NCBI GenBank assembly: GCA_012026795.1
Contig: VEPM01000018.1
Span: 1 to 64,000, forward strand
Source: Candidatus Methanoperedens sp.
Lineage (GTDB): Archaea > Halobacteriota > Methanosarcinia > Methanosarcinales > Methanoperedenaceae
Length of the DNA: 64,000 nt
Direction of reading: 5' to 3'
Shown here: piece by piece, positions 25,559 to 34,767 of the stretch
Layout of the letters: the number at the start of each line of letters is the position of its first letter
Position numbering within the stretch: position 1 is the first letter of the stretch
The notes under the pieces: model-generated
What the model saw: only the letters and a program-made list of their open reading frames with translations
The model's database searches: none
What the model was told of the DNA's origin: nothing
Translations under genes and position numbers: made by a program

Positions 25559-26629
25559 ATGAACAAGGAAATATCAAAGAAAAAAGTGACAATTGGTAAT
25601 ATTCTGGTTGGAGATGGTTGTAAAACTTTTATAATTGCAGAAATAGGCATAAATCACCAGGGTGATGTTGAAATAGCTAAGAAAATGATTGACACGGCAA
25701 TCAGCTGCGGGGCAGATGCCGTAAAGTTCCAGAAACGAACGATCAACAAGATTTTAACAAAAGAGGCTCTTGAAAAACCATATTGTGGACCTCATAGTTT
25801 TGGGGCTACGTACGGCGAGCACAGAAAAGCGCTTGAATTATCCAGGGATAATTATTTTGAGCTTAAAAAATATTGTGATAATAAAAATATTATATTCCTG
25901 GCAAGTCCATGGGATGAAGAAAGTGCAGATTTTCTTGAAGAATTGAACGTTCCTGCTTATAAAATTGCATCTGCCGACTTGACTAACATACCTCTTCTGG
26001 AGCACATTGCGAAAAAAGGAAAACCCGTTATATTGGCAACAGGAATGGCGGATATTTCTGAAATTGATTATGCTGTGGAATTATTAAAGAATTATACACA
26101 TGATATTATACTGATGCAATGTACATCAACTTATCCATGTGCTATTTCTGATATAAATTTAAATGTTATACCAGTGCTTCGGAAACGGTATGGCTTGCTG
26201 GTAGGTTATTCCGGCCATGATGATGGAATTATTGCTCCTGTGATAGCAGCAGTCCTGGGCGCATGTGTAGTAGAAAAACACTTTACATTAAACAGAACCT
26301 GGAAAGGTGGAGATCATGCTGCATCACTTGAACCTTACGGTTTATCGAAAATGATACGTGATATCCATAATATTAAAGATTCTCTCGGGTCCGGTGAAAA
26401 GAAAATATTGGATTCGGAAATCCCGATAAGGCATAAGCTGGCAAAGAGTATTGTTTCTACATGCTTTATTGGTAAAGGAACGGTAATTGAGAGAAATATG
26501 CTGACAACAAAAAGTCCGGGAACTGGCATTCCGCCAAAAGAGATCGGGAAAATTGTTGGAAAAAAAGCATTAAATAATATTGATGAAGACGTGGTTATCA
26601 ATTATAAAGATGTGGATTTGAACCAATGA
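25559..26629 (+). CDS. neuB: Nonulosonic acid synthase (NeuB family)
   Basis: NeuB condenses an N-acyl hexosamine with phosphoenolpyruvate to make sialic-acid-like nine-carbon sugars. The 356-residue protein shows the NeuB barrel (IAEIGINHQGDVEIAKKMID near 24, DAVKFQKRT near 51, SPWDEESADFLEE near 115, GYSGHDDG near 219, VVEKHFTLNR near 238). It ends with a C-terminal SAF/antifreeze-like domain (SIVSTCFIGKGTVIERNML onward). A GGAGAAT precedes the ATG. The phosphatase gene overlaps its end by 4 bases. Sialic, legionaminic and pseudaminic synthases cannot be separated by eye. Confidence 0.92.
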   Translation: MNKEISKKKVTIGNILVGDGCKTFIIAEIGINHQGDVEIAKKMIDTAISCGADAVKFQKRTINKILTKEALEKPYCGPHSFGATYGEHRKALELSRDNYFELKKYCDNKNIIFLASPWDEESADFLEELNVPAYKIASADLTNIPLLEHIAKKGKPVILATGMADISEIDYAVELLKNYTHDIILMQCTSTYPCAISDINLNVIPVLRKRYGLLVGYSGHDDGIIAPVIAAVLGACVVEKHFTLNRTWKGGDHAASLEPYGLSKMIRDIHNIKDSLGSGEKKILDSEIPIRHKLAKSIVSTCFIGKGTVIERNMLTTKSPGTGIPPKEIGKIVGKKALNNIDEDVVINYKDVDLNQ

Positions 26630-27162
26630 AAGCAAAGCTGGGCCGGATAAAACTGCTGGCTATGGATGTTGATGGAGTGTTGACTGATGGCAGCATGTAT
26701 TACTCTGAAAATGGGGATGAACTAAAAAAATTTAATACACGCGATGGAATGGGAATACAACTTTTGAAGGAAAATGGCATTAAAATAGCAATCATTACAA
26801 AAGAAAAAACTAAACTTGTTGAGAGGCGAGCAAACAAACTTAGGGTGGATAATTTATATCAAGGGGTTGAAAACAAATTATTGGCACTTGAGGAACTAAA
26901 AAACAAATATAATCTGGATTATTCTGAAATAGCATATATCGGGGATGATATAAATGATATATGCGTTCTTAAAAAGGTAGGGATATCGATATGTCCTGCT
27001 GATGCAATCATTGATGTAAAAAAAGTATGCAGCTATATAGCAAAGAAAAAAGGCGGGGAAGGAGTTGTGAGGGAATTTTATGAACTATGGGAAAATAGAA
27101 TGATCCAGAATCATAGCTTGAAAATGGACAATTCACTGGCAGGAAAATCTTATGAAATGTAA
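26626..27162 (+). CDS. KdsC-type HAD phosphatase for nonulosonate-9-phosphate
   Basis: The 178-residue HAD-superfamily enzyme has motif I MDVDGVLTDGSMYY (near 13), the nucleophile and acid DVDGV, motif II IITKEKT near 53 with T as the phosphate ligand, Lys near 90, and motif IV YIGDDINDI near 104. The C-terminal GGEGVVREFYELW is typical of KdsC. KdsC relatives beside NeuB dephosphorylate sialic-acid-type 9-phosphates. Its presence suggests the NeuB substrate is phosphorylated, as in the N-acylneuraminate-9-phosphate pathway. It overlaps neuB by 4 bases and the next gene by 11. Confidence 0.85.
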   Translation: MKAKLGRIKLLAMDVDGVLTDGSMYYSENGDELKKFNTRDGMGIQLLKENGIKIAIITKEKTKLVERRANKLRVDNLYQGVENKLLALEELKNKYNLDYSEIAYIGDDINDICVLKKVGISICPADAIIDVKKVCSYIAKKKGGEGVVREFYELWENRMIQNHSLKMDNSLAGKSYEM

Positions 27163-28099
27163 TTTTTGTGAGTCACCGAATAATTCAATAATTTTTGATT
27201 GGACAAGACATGAGAAAAATAATATATTAAAATGTAATAATTGTGGTCTGGTTTTCAAAGAAATGGCAAGTACCAATAAAGAGATCGAGTCATTTTATAA
27301 AGAAAAGTACAGGAAAATAAAAACATTGCCTGTTCAAACTGCAGAGGAACACCATAATGATAAAGTTTCAATAAAGGATGCCAGAGATAGAACCCGGTTC
27401 ATTTCAGAAAATGTTGATCTCAAAGGTAAAAAAATCCTTGAAATAGGTTCTGCATCAGGTGGTTTAATGGAAAATTTGAGAGATGCAGGTGCCCAGATTG
27501 AGGGAATTGAATTGAATGATGAATACCGGGAGTATTCTAAAGAACTTGGATTTAATATTTTTAACAAGCCTGTTGAATATATGAATTTCAACGAAAGATA
27601 TGATATAATCGTATCTTTTCATACAATTGAACATTTTGTAGATGTAAAATCCGCAGTAAAATCAATATTTTCAGCATTAAAACCGAATGGGATTTTCCTC
27701 GGGGAAGTTCCCAATGAAAATGACTGGAGAATCTCAATATTTAATAATGAGATTATTAAACGATTTCATTATGAACCCAACCACTATTATTATTTTTCGC
27801 CCAAAGTATTAAAGAATTATCTTGAAACATGTGGTTTTAATGAAATCAGACTTGAAACGGTTGAGCGTTACAACAGTCTTTTGCAATTAAAAAATATACT
27901 TTGTAATACATATTCTGAGAATAATATTGAGGACATATTAGAAAAGTATATAATTCCCAAAAATGAAAAGGATGATGTCAGGTTACCTCATGTAGATGAC
28001 AAAATAGAAAGTGAATTTAATCGAATTTTCGAACAAGCTGTTAATTCTGAATTAAAGGGTAATTGTTTGAGATTTGTAGCATCTAAGGTTACACAATAG
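27152..28099 (+). CDS. Methyltransferase with N-terminal zinc-finger
   Basis: The 315-residue protein has an N-terminal zinc-binding pair (KCNFCESP near 2 and LKCNNCGLVFKE near 25). A class I SAM-dependent methyltransferase core follows (KILEIGSASGGLMENLRDAG near 97, EGIELNDEY near 118, FHTIEHFVDVK near 150). Similar two-domain enzymes occur in sugar and antibiotic pathways, where they methylate deoxysugars at carbon. It overlaps the phosphatase gene by 11 bases. The substrate is not determined. Confidence 0.8.
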   Translation: MKCNFCESPNNSIIFDWTRHEKNNILKCNNCGLVFKEMASTNKEIESFYKEKYRKIKTLPVQTAEEHHNDKVSIKDARDRTRFISENVDLKGKKILEIGSASGGLMENLRDAGAQIEGIELNDEYREYSKELGFNIFNKPVEYMNFNERYDIIVSFHTIEHFVDVKSAVKSIFSALKPNGIFLGEVPNENDWRISIFNNEIIKRFHYEPNHYYYFSPKVLKNYLETCGFNEIRLETVERYNSLLQLKNILCNTYSENNIEDILEKYIIPKNEKDDVRLPHVDDKIESEFNRIFEQAVNSELKGNCLRFVASKVTQ

Positions 28100-28119
28100 A
28101 AAATAGAAGATAAAGCCTC

Positions 28120-29310
28120 ATGAAAAACATCTACTACATATGCGGCCATTTCACTGACCTTGTAGAATATCATGAGTTATGTTCATTTTTCCAAAAGTTC
28201 TTTCCTGAAGTAAAACAGCATCTGATGTTAGTTGAACACCCCTATTTCTCGCTGGTAAATTATAGAAAGTTTTTGGAAGGTTTTGATTCTGTGATCAGGC
28301 TACCGGTTTGTGAATGTGCTTACACGAATCGTTGGTATTACGAGTTGTTGCCTTGGATTATTTTTAAACGATTTATTGATGTCAAAGCGTTTCTCAACGA
28401 AGAAAAGAAAATCAGCTTTCAAGACGATTCACTATGTATAATTTCTGAAATGACAGAAGCCACACTATCGGTGAGATTACTTTTAAGGAAATTTCGAACC
28501 GAAACAATACATTCTGTGATTTGCCGGATAGGCCCATGCTATCACAGAAGCCTTGAATGTGATACCAACAGCTGGCTATCCTGGCTACTGCATAATAAAT
28601 ATATATTAATTGGAGCATATCCGGTTTCAGTGTATTTATATGGATGGATGGTCGTTGAACGAAGATACTATCAGGAGAGAAATATCATCGATTGTTTCCT
28701 TGTATTCTCGAAAAAATTTGAAAAGCATGATGACTATATTGAAATCAAATATCCATTGATTGAAAATAAACAATTTGAAACCCAACAAAAAAGATTTGTT
28801 TTCTTTTTTGATGATGGATTGGGATGGACATCCCTGTTTTCTAATATCTCAAGAGAAAAGTGGATTGCTACAATGAATCAGATATTGCATGCCTTGACTG
28901 ATCTTTATAGGGATGAAAACGTAGTTCTGTTACTCAAAGCTCATCCTGCTGAAAATGGGAATATCCCTTATGACCTGGCGGGATTTGAAATATATAATAA
29001 AAATGAAACGTCAGAAATGATTTATTCGATGCGTAAAGAAGAGATTCGAGCAGTATACTCTGTCGCATCCACTTCATCACGTTCAGCCAGTTTGTATGGA
29101 ATAGACAGTTATGTTTTTTATGAGATGTTTGATTTCCCAGAAAAGGTGATGGCCAGGCATAAAAGGTATCTATTAGATTTTAGTAATGTAGTGAGTATCC
29201 GAAATCTTAATTTGCTACAAAAACCTGAACTAAAGAATTATTCACTACCAACGACAAACAAGGATTTAGAACAGCTGGCACAGCTTTTCCGGGAACTAAA
29301 TAAGAGATGA
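28120..29310 (+). CDS. Sialyltransferase-like protein
   Basis: No family match is certain over the 396 residues. The order of motifs is that of bacterial GT-B-type sialyltransferases (families such as GT38, GT52 and GT97): an acidic-acidic-Gly motif, FFDDGLGWT (DDG at 231-233); a His-Pro motif, KAHPAENG (HP at 275-276); and a Ser-rich stretch, ASTSSRSAS (316-324), that binds CMP. The position four genes after the cytidylyltransferase and just after NeuB and the phosphatase supports transfer of a CMP-nonulosonate. It could instead be an unrelated GT-B glycosyltransferase. Confidence 0.6.
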   Translation: MKNIYYICGHFTDLVEYHELCSFFQKFFPEVKQHLMLVEHPYFSLVNYRKFLEGFDSVIRLPVCECAYTNRWYYELLPWIIFKRFIDVKAFLNEEKKISFQDDSLCIISEMTEATLSVRLLLRKFRTETIHSVICRIGPCYHRSLECDTNSWLSWLLHNKYILIGAYPVSVYLYGWMVVERRYYQERNIIDCFLVFSKKFEKHDDYIEIKYPLIENKQFETQQKRFVFFFDDGLGWTSLFSNISREKWIATMNQILHALTDLYRDENVVLLLKAHPAENGNIPYDLAGFEIYNKNETSEMIYSMRKEEIRAVYSVASTSSRSASLYGIDSYVFYEMFDFPEKVMARHKRYLLDFSNVVSIRNLNLLQKPELKNYSLPTTNKDLEQLAQLFRELNKR

Positions 29311-29343
29311 AAACAATATATTATGCAACAATGAGGAAATAAA

Positions 29344-30141
29344 ATGCAAGTGATAATCCGAAAGTTGAAGAAACACTTTATAAAGGATCATAAAAAAGTG
29401 CAGATACCATCAAACATGGTGAATGAATTTACAAAGGGTTTTTATAATGACAGGGCTGCAAAGTGGCATGAATGTATAAGTTATCAGGCAGATGTCAGTA
29501 TACGTAAGTTATCAATAAATTCGTATTTGGAAAAAATTAAAAGAAACGATTTTAACTTTGGATATCCGGATATCACACGAAGAATTTATGAAATTATTTG
29601 TGAACTTGTTGAAACAGAGAATCTAAAGATAGGAGCGGATGTCGGTTGTGAAACGGGTGCATACCCGGCTATACAAATTGCAGCAGGAATCGAAATATGT
29701 AATGTTTTTGAGATAAGAGATATCGAGGTAGATAATGAGAAAGTAATTGTGCAACGCATTGACCTATGCAACAATTCAAACTTGCAACCAAAATATGATT
29801 TAATTACTTGTATCAGCACCATTGAACATATAGGATTAGGACGTTACAGTGATCCGCTTGACTCATTTGGTGATCTGAAAATGATGGATTCTATTCGCAA
29901 AATTATGAAGCCCGGAGGTTTTGCAATCATAGTCTTCCCATGTCATCCAGATTATGAGGGACATGTAGTTTTCAATGCTCATAGATTGTATACTCCATAT
30001 AGAATAGCACAATTGTTCGAAGGATTTGAGATTGTAGATATTCCGGGTGTAAAAGAAAGCGAATTAAATGTTGGTACATTTGGCGGTGTTCCATACATTC
30101 AACAAATTAGAATTATTAGAAAAAGAAAGAATTTGAATTGA
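29344..30141 (+). CDS. SAM-dependent methyltransferase-like protein
   Basis: The core of this 265-residue protein fits a class I methyltransferase: IGADVGCETGAYPAIQIAAG near 97 (glycine-rich SAM loop), CISTIEHIGLGRYSDPLDSF near 157, and MKPGGFAIIVFPCHPDYEG near 189. About 70 residues lead before it. The GCETG loop is intact, so it could be active. The substrate is unknown; one of several methyltransferases in the island, probably methylating sugars of the surface glycan. Confidence 0.65.
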   Translation: MQVIIRKLKKHFIKDHKKVQIPSNMVNEFTKGFYNDRAAKWHECISYQADVSIRKLSINSYLEKIKRNDFNFGYPDITRRIYEIICELVETENLKIGADVGCETGAYPAIQIAAGIEICNVFEIRDIEVDNEKVIVQRIDLCNNSNLQPKYDLITCISTIEHIGLGRYSDPLDSFGDLKMMDSIRKIMKPGGFAIIVFPCHPDYEGHVVFNAHRLYTPYRIAQLFEGFEIVDIPGVKESELNVGTFGGVPYIQQIRIIRKRKNLN

Positions 30142-30175
30142 AGGAAGATGATAGCAAAATTCTTTGGAGATTTAG

Positions 30176-30694
30176 ATGAAATTACATTTGGGTTGTGGAA
30201 ACATAAAATTGGAAAATTTTATAAATATTGATTCAAGAAAGACAATAGCAACAGATAAAATAATGGATATATCAAGTCTAAATGAATATGATAATAATTC
30301 AATAGAGTTAATATATTCTTGTCATTGTTTAGAACATTTTAGTTATACAGATGTAAAAAGAATATTAAATGAATGGAATAGGGTATTAGTTACAAATGGA
30401 GAATTGATTATAAGAGTACCTAATTTTGATATACTGGTAAATACATATTTATTAAGAATCAGCAAAAAAGGATTAAAATATCGAACATTAGATATAAACC
30501 TGTTGGGAGATTTTTTAGGTGGGCAGGACTATCCTGAGAATACTCATAAGGCTTTTTTCAATGAAAAACTTACCAGGAATATTTTACATGAATCGGGATT
30601 TATTAATATAAAAAAAATAGATTATGATTATTTCCCCGTAAATGATGCAAGCAGACATTATTCTACAATGGGATTTAGTTCTAAAAAAGGTTAA
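30176..30694 (+). CDS. Small SAM-dependent methyltransferase
   Basis: The product (172 residues) begins with the SAM motif directly: MKLHLGCGNIKLENFINIDS, then IYSCHCLEHFSYTDVKRILN and WNRVLVTNGELIIRVPNFDI. This short methyltransferase-11-type form is common in polysaccharide clusters. The DNA from about 30.15 to 32.6 kb is visibly more AT-rich than gmd or fcl, which may mean separate acquisition. The next gene starts 4 bases after its stop. Confidence 0.65.
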   Translation: MKLHLGCGNIKLENFINIDSRKTIATDKIMDISSLNEYDNNSIELIYSCHCLEHFSYTDVKRILNEWNRVLVTNGELIIRVPNFDILVNTYLLRISKKGLKYRTLDINLLGDFLGGQDYPENTHKAFFNEKLTRNILHESGFINIKKIDYDYFPVNDASRHYSTMGFSSKKG

Positions 30695-30698
30695 AAAT

Positions 30699-31580
30699 AT
30701 GAATAAACCAACTTGGCTTTTAGATCATAAACAAAATGTTTACTCACAATCAGGTGAGGATGGAATAATTGAGAATATCCTTGATATTATTACTCCACTC
30801 AACAAATGGTGCGTAGAATTTGGGGCGCACGATGGTAAAACGATGAGTAATACAAGGAATCTAATCGAAAATAAAAACTATTCATCAATTTTAATAGAGG
30901 GGGATAAAAGAAAATTCATAGAATTACAAAAGAATTACTTAAATAATAATAAAGTAATTACGATAAATCAATTCGTTGGATTTGAAGGAGAATATACTCT
31001 TGATAAGATTTTAAAGAAAACTTGTATTCCGGTAGATTTTGACTTTCTCAGTATTGATGTGGATGGAAATGATTATCATATATGGAGTGAGATGTTGACT
31101 TACAAACCGAAAGTAATCTGTGTTGAGTTCAATCCGACAATTCCTACAAATATTGAATTTGTACAATCAAAAGATATGTCAGTTAACCAGGGTTCAAGTT
31201 TATTATCGTTGATGAAACTTGGAGTTATAAAAGGATATGAATTAGTATCTGTCTTGGATTTTAATGCGTTTTTCATAAGGAAGGAATATTATCCATTGTT
31301 TCAGATTGAAAACAATACTCCAGAAGTAATGAGAACAAATTTAGATTCAATTACATACTTCTTCCAAGGCTTTGATGGAACGATTTTTCTACGAGGAAAT
31401 ATGAGATTATCCTGGCATGGTGTTGATTTGAAAGAATCAAAAATCCAGCATCTACCAAAATTTCTTCGTAAACGTAATCTTGGAACAATCGAATTGATGA
31501 TATTGCAGCTTTGGATATTATTTTTAAATCCTAATATTTTTATTATTAAACTGAAAAAAATAGTTTCCGGGATTAAATAG
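30699..31580 (+). CDS. FkbM-like methyltransferase-fold protein
   Basis: The N-terminus NVYSQSGEDGIIENILDIIT with CVEFGAHDGKTMSNTRNL, ILIEGDKRKFIEL and FLSIDVDGNDYHIW matches a methyltransferase-fold family often found in capsule and O-antigen clusters. The acidic and Gly residues in VEFGAHDG and SIDVDGND keep the FkbM-like pattern. A hydrophobic C-terminus (ELMILQLWILFLNPNIFIIK) may be a membrane contact. ATG 30699 is chosen over the upstream 30642, which lies inside the previous gene. Confidence 0.6.
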   Translation: MNKPTWLLDHKQNVYSQSGEDGIIENILDIITPLNKWCVEFGAHDGKTMSNTRNLIENKNYSSILIEGDKRKFIELQKNYLNNNKVITINQFVGFEGEYTLDKILKKTCIPVDFDFLSIDVDGNDYHIWSEMLTYKPKVICVEFNPTIPTNIEFVQSKDMSVNQGSSLLSLMKLGVIKGYELVSVLDFNAFFIRKEYYPLFQIENNTPEVMRTNLDSITYFFQGFDGTIFLRGNMRLSWHGVDLKESKIQHLPKFLRKRNLGTIELMILQLWILFLNPNIFIIKLKKIVSGIK

Positions 31581-31617
31581 CAAGAAAAAAATTTAGTCAA
31601 TGATGGAGTTACATAAT

Positions 31618-32643
31618 ATGAGTGTTGCAATCGCAATCAAGATAGGCAGTCCAAATAGTAAACTGAATCTTGTAAAAACTACAATAAGAAGTATAATGAC
31701 AAATATTGGGACTGATAAGTATAAAATAATTATTGAGATAGCCCCCTTCGTAAATGAGCAAATAAAAAAATACATCTATAATCTGAAAAGCGAGAATAGT
31801 GAACAAATCGATTTAATGCCCGAAAAACAATCTTATTGGGCTGATTTCATCAACAATTCAATTGATAGATCAAATGGGTACAAGTATTTCATTAAGTCTC
31901 ATGATGATATAGAATTGCTGACATCTAACTTTCTCCCCAATGTTGAAGATATATTAAGAAACATTCGTGAACCAGTCGGATGGGTGAGTTTCACAGACAA
32001 AGATTATTTGAACGGTCATTGGGCTCCGTCCACTAGGCCAGGACATCATAAAGATCATCTTTTTGAAAATGGTTGGAACAGAAGAAAACTATTTCAGTTT
32101 CATAGCCTACCGGATAAATGGGAGAATCCGTTTCTTTTCAATCATCGTGTACATTCAATTGATACCAAAATCAGAAGCATATTGCATATGGAATATCGTT
32201 TGCCTTCTGAACATTTGAGAGAATATTACGCGAACTTGCCATACGATTTTCCCAAAGCTCCGGTGAAATGTCATGCACCTTTTAATCACTTTGTACTTAT
32301 TGAAATGGATAAATTGAAGAAAATCGGAAAATGTGAAAATTGGGGGACATACAATGCCCTATTGGTAGATGAAGATTGGGGATTACGAGCACTTCAGTTA
32401 AATCTCAATAATATCTGGATTCCTAATATAGAATATAGCCACTATAGACCATATGGAGGAACGCGTTCTTGGACTCAAATCGAAAAAAATGCAGAGCGTG
32501 TGCATAAGCTATTTTTTGAGAAATGGGGTTTTCATTCCGAAGGCAGAACTAATGAATTAGATTTCATAAAAGATAAGTATGGTAATACGAATATACCTTG
32601 GTCAATTGACCGAAGAACATATGAATGGGAGTATATACAATGA
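31618..32643 (+). CDS. Putative GT-A fold glycosyltransferase
   Basis: The N-terminal MSVAIAIKIGSPNSKLNLVK with TTIRSIMTNIG looks like the start of a GT2-type fold. YFIKSHDDIELLTSNFLPNV supplies the acidic HDD expected at the nucleotide-sugar metal site. LLVDEDWGLRALQLNLN near 250 resembles the catalytic ED-x-G-L motif. About 340 residues; no clear membrane segment. The start is 31618, 12 bases after a GGAG, rather than 31600. Donor and acceptor are not known. Confidence 0.55.
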   Translation: MSVAIAIKIGSPNSKLNLVKTTIRSIMTNIGTDKYKIIIEIAPFVNEQIKKYIYNLKSENSEQIDLMPEKQSYWADFINNSIDRSNGYKYFIKSHDDIELLTSNFLPNVEDILRNIREPVGWVSFTDKDYLNGHWAPSTRPGHHKDHLFENGWNRRKLFQFHSLPDKWENPFLFNHRVHSIDTKIRSILHMEYRLPSEHLREYYANLPYDFPKAPVKCHAPFNHFVLIEMDKLKKIGKCENWGTYNALLVDEDWGLRALQLNLNNIWIPNIEYSHYRPYGGTRSWTQIEKNAERVHKLFFEKWGFHSEGRTNELDFIKDKYGNTNIPWSIDRRTYEWEYIQ

Positions 32644-33704
32644 GAGTTCTTATTACAGGAAGTAGTGGACTTATTGGATCTGAAGCAGTTGAGTACTATG
32701 ATCGCCATGGGCATACTGTATTTGGAGTAGACAATAATATGCGGATGGAGTTTTTTGGTTCCAATGGGGACACCACATGGAACCTGAAACGCCTATTGCA
32801 GGTAACTAAACATTTTACTCATTGTAATATAGACATCCGAAATCGAGAGCGTATTTTCGATCTTTTCAGGAATGAACATTTTGATTTGATTATTCATTGT
32901 GCTGCACAACCATCCCATGACAAGGCAAAAGAAATACCATTGATCGACTTTGAAGTGAATGCCATGGGCACGGTTAATTTGCTAGAAGCAACTCGACAGT
33001 TCTGTTCCGATGCAATATTCATATTCATGAGTACTAATAAGGTATATGGGGATGTTCCCAATGAAATCCCGCTTAAAGAACTCGAAACACGTTATGACTA
33101 TTTAAATCCAGAAGATTTTAATGGCATCTCAGTGGATTGCCGTATAGATCGATCGCTACATTCACTTTTTGGCGCATCAAAGCTGGCAGCAGATATCATG
33201 GTGCAAGAATATGGTCGTTATTTTGGCCTGAATACATGCGTATTCCGGGGTGGGTGCTTAACGGGCCCTTCACATTCTGGAGTGGAATTACATGGTTTTC
33301 TTTCATATCTGGTTAAAGTTGCAGTCACCGGGCAAACTTACCATATATTTGGTTATAATGGCAAACAAGTTCGCGATAACATACATAGCTATGATGTAAT
33401 TCAAGCATTTGAAGCCTTTCGCTGTAATCCTCGACCAGGTGAAGTGTATAATATAGGCGGTGGGAGAAATAATAGTGTATCAATTATTGAGGCCATTTAC
33501 AAGACTGAAAAAATAACAGGACAAAAAATAAATTACGATTATTCCAAGATCAACCGAAGAGGGGATCATATCTGTTATATTACTGACTTGAATAAACTGC
33601 AATCCCATTTTCCAAATTGGAACATCACTCATTCGTTAGATGATATTCTAAAAGAGTTATGTGAAACTGAAACGAAAAGATACACTCAAGACCTGAAACT
33701 TTAA
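32640..33704 (+). CDS. NAD-dependent sugar-nucleotide epimerase (CDP-paratose 2-epimerase-like)
   Basis: The product has 354 residues with the short-chain reductase features MRVLITGSSGLIGSEAVEYY, an insert FGSNGDTTWNLKRLL typical of CDP-tyvelose/CDP-paratose 2-epimerases, IIHCAAQPSHD, STNKVYGD and FGASKLAADIMVQEYG. The catalytic Tyr before the Lys is replaced: FGASK instead of Y-x3-K. This could alter the activity and deserves checking. The ATG overlaps the previous stop (ATGA). Confidence 0.75.
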   Translation: MRVLITGSSGLIGSEAVEYYDRHGHTVFGVDNNMRMEFFGSNGDTTWNLKRLLQVTKHFTHCNIDIRNRERIFDLFRNEHFDLIIHCAAQPSHDKAKEIPLIDFEVNAMGTVNLLEATRQFCSDAIFIFMSTNKVYGDVPNEIPLKELETRYDYLNPEDFNGISVDCRIDRSLHSLFGASKLAADIMVQEYGRYFGLNTCVFRGGCLTGPSHSGVELHGFLSYLVKVAVTGQTYHIFGYNGKQVRDNIHSYDVIQAFEAFRCNPRPGEVYNIGGGRNNSVSIIEAIYKTEKITGQKINYDYSKINRRGDHICYITDLNKLQSHFPNWNITHSLDDILKELCETETKRYTQDLKL

Positions 33705-33752
33705 GATTTTAATCGTATTGTATCAAATCAAAAAAATTAACAGTGTTTTTAA

Positions 33753-34628
33753 ATGATAACGATAGTCACAACACCAAGACCATTCACTGGTCATTATGAA
33801 ATTATTCAAAGAAATGCTATCCGTAGCTGGCTTGCTTTGAGTCCAAAATGTGAAATTATTCTGATTGGGAATGATGAAGGTACTGCTGATATTGCATCTG
33901 AATTTGGAATTAAACATGTGCCTGATGTCGCATGTAGTGAGTCTGGTTTGCCACTTATGAATTCCTTCCTGGAAATCGCACAGAATACCGGGGCCTCTGA
34001 CATTATTGTTTGGCTCAGCTCTGATATAATACTGATGAATGATTTTCTCCCTGCGATTGAATCCATTACAGAGACCTCTTTCTTGATGTCTGCCCAACGA
34101 TGGGATCTTGACGTGGTGGAGGAGATTAAGTTCACAAATGATGATTGGGAAGTTCAATTACGAGACCGTCTAAAAGAGTATGGAAATTTGCATGCACCTA
34201 CATCGGGAGACCTATTGGTTTTTCCCCGTGGATTTTGGACTGATGTCCCTCCTTTTATAATCGGACGTGCAGTTCATGATAATTGGCTTTTCTATCGAAC
34301 TCTTTCTCTGGGAGCACCCATAATAGATGCAACACCTGTCATTACCATTGTCCATCAAAATCATGGTTACTCCTCAGTTGGCTGGGATTGGAGAAAACCA
34401 GAAGCTATAAAACATCCGGAATTCCTAATAAATCTAGAACTGGCTGGCGGGTACAAACACGCATTTACGTTGCAGGATGCAACCCTGGTTCTTACTCCTA
34501 AAGGGCTAAAACGTCCTCGAATGACAATGCAACGTATTATACGCAGAGTTTATACTTTACAAGCACTCCATCCGCGCCTGAGTCCGATATTTGGTCTTAT
34601 GGAGTCCATATTATCTCGCTTACGATAG
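33753..34628 (+). CDS. Putative glycosyltransferase
   Basis: The 291-residue protein begins MITIVTTPRPFTGHYEIIQR, followed by NAIRSWLALSPKCEIILIGN, a pattern of GT-A enzymes that scan a nucleotide-sugar donor. IIVWLSSDIILMNDFLPAIE supplies a likely SSD metal-binding motif. APTSGDLLVFPRGFWTDVPP and GRAVHDNWLFY are seen further on. A short basic C-terminus follows. It starts without a clear ribosome-binding site. The sugar is unknown. Confidence 0.6.
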   Translation: MITIVTTPRPFTGHYEIIQRNAIRSWLALSPKCEIILIGNDEGTADIASEFGIKHVPDVACSESGLPLMNSFLEIAQNTGASDIIVWLSSDIILMNDFLPAIESITETSFLMSAQRWDLDVVEEIKFTNDDWEVQLRDRLKEYGNLHAPTSGDLLVFPRGFWTDVPPFIIGRAVHDNWLFYRTLSLGAPIIDATPVITIVHQNHGYSSVGWDWRKPEAIKHPEFLINLELAGGYKHAFTLQDATLVLTPKGLKRPRMTMQRIIRRVYTLQALHPRLSPIFGLMESILSRLR

Positions 34629-34717
34629 GGAGATATGACTATTATAAAGACCCAAACATCTAATACAAAGATAATCATATAATGAAATCATACATCGCAT
34701 ACAATATACTTCATATA

Positions 34718-34762
34718 TGATGGAATATTATATTATAAATTATAAAAAATAAAAAAGGTGTA
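34718..34762 (+). promoter_or_regulatory. Internal promoter before the epimerase gene
   Basis: The 139-base gap after 34628 has a very AT-rich run with ATATTATATTATAAATTATAA (about 34725-34745) that can act as a TATA box. AAAAAGGTGTAGATAA then precedes the ATG at 34768. This is one of the few breaks in the long co-directional array and may start a second transcript. Confidence 0.35.
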
Positions 34763-34767
34763 GATAA

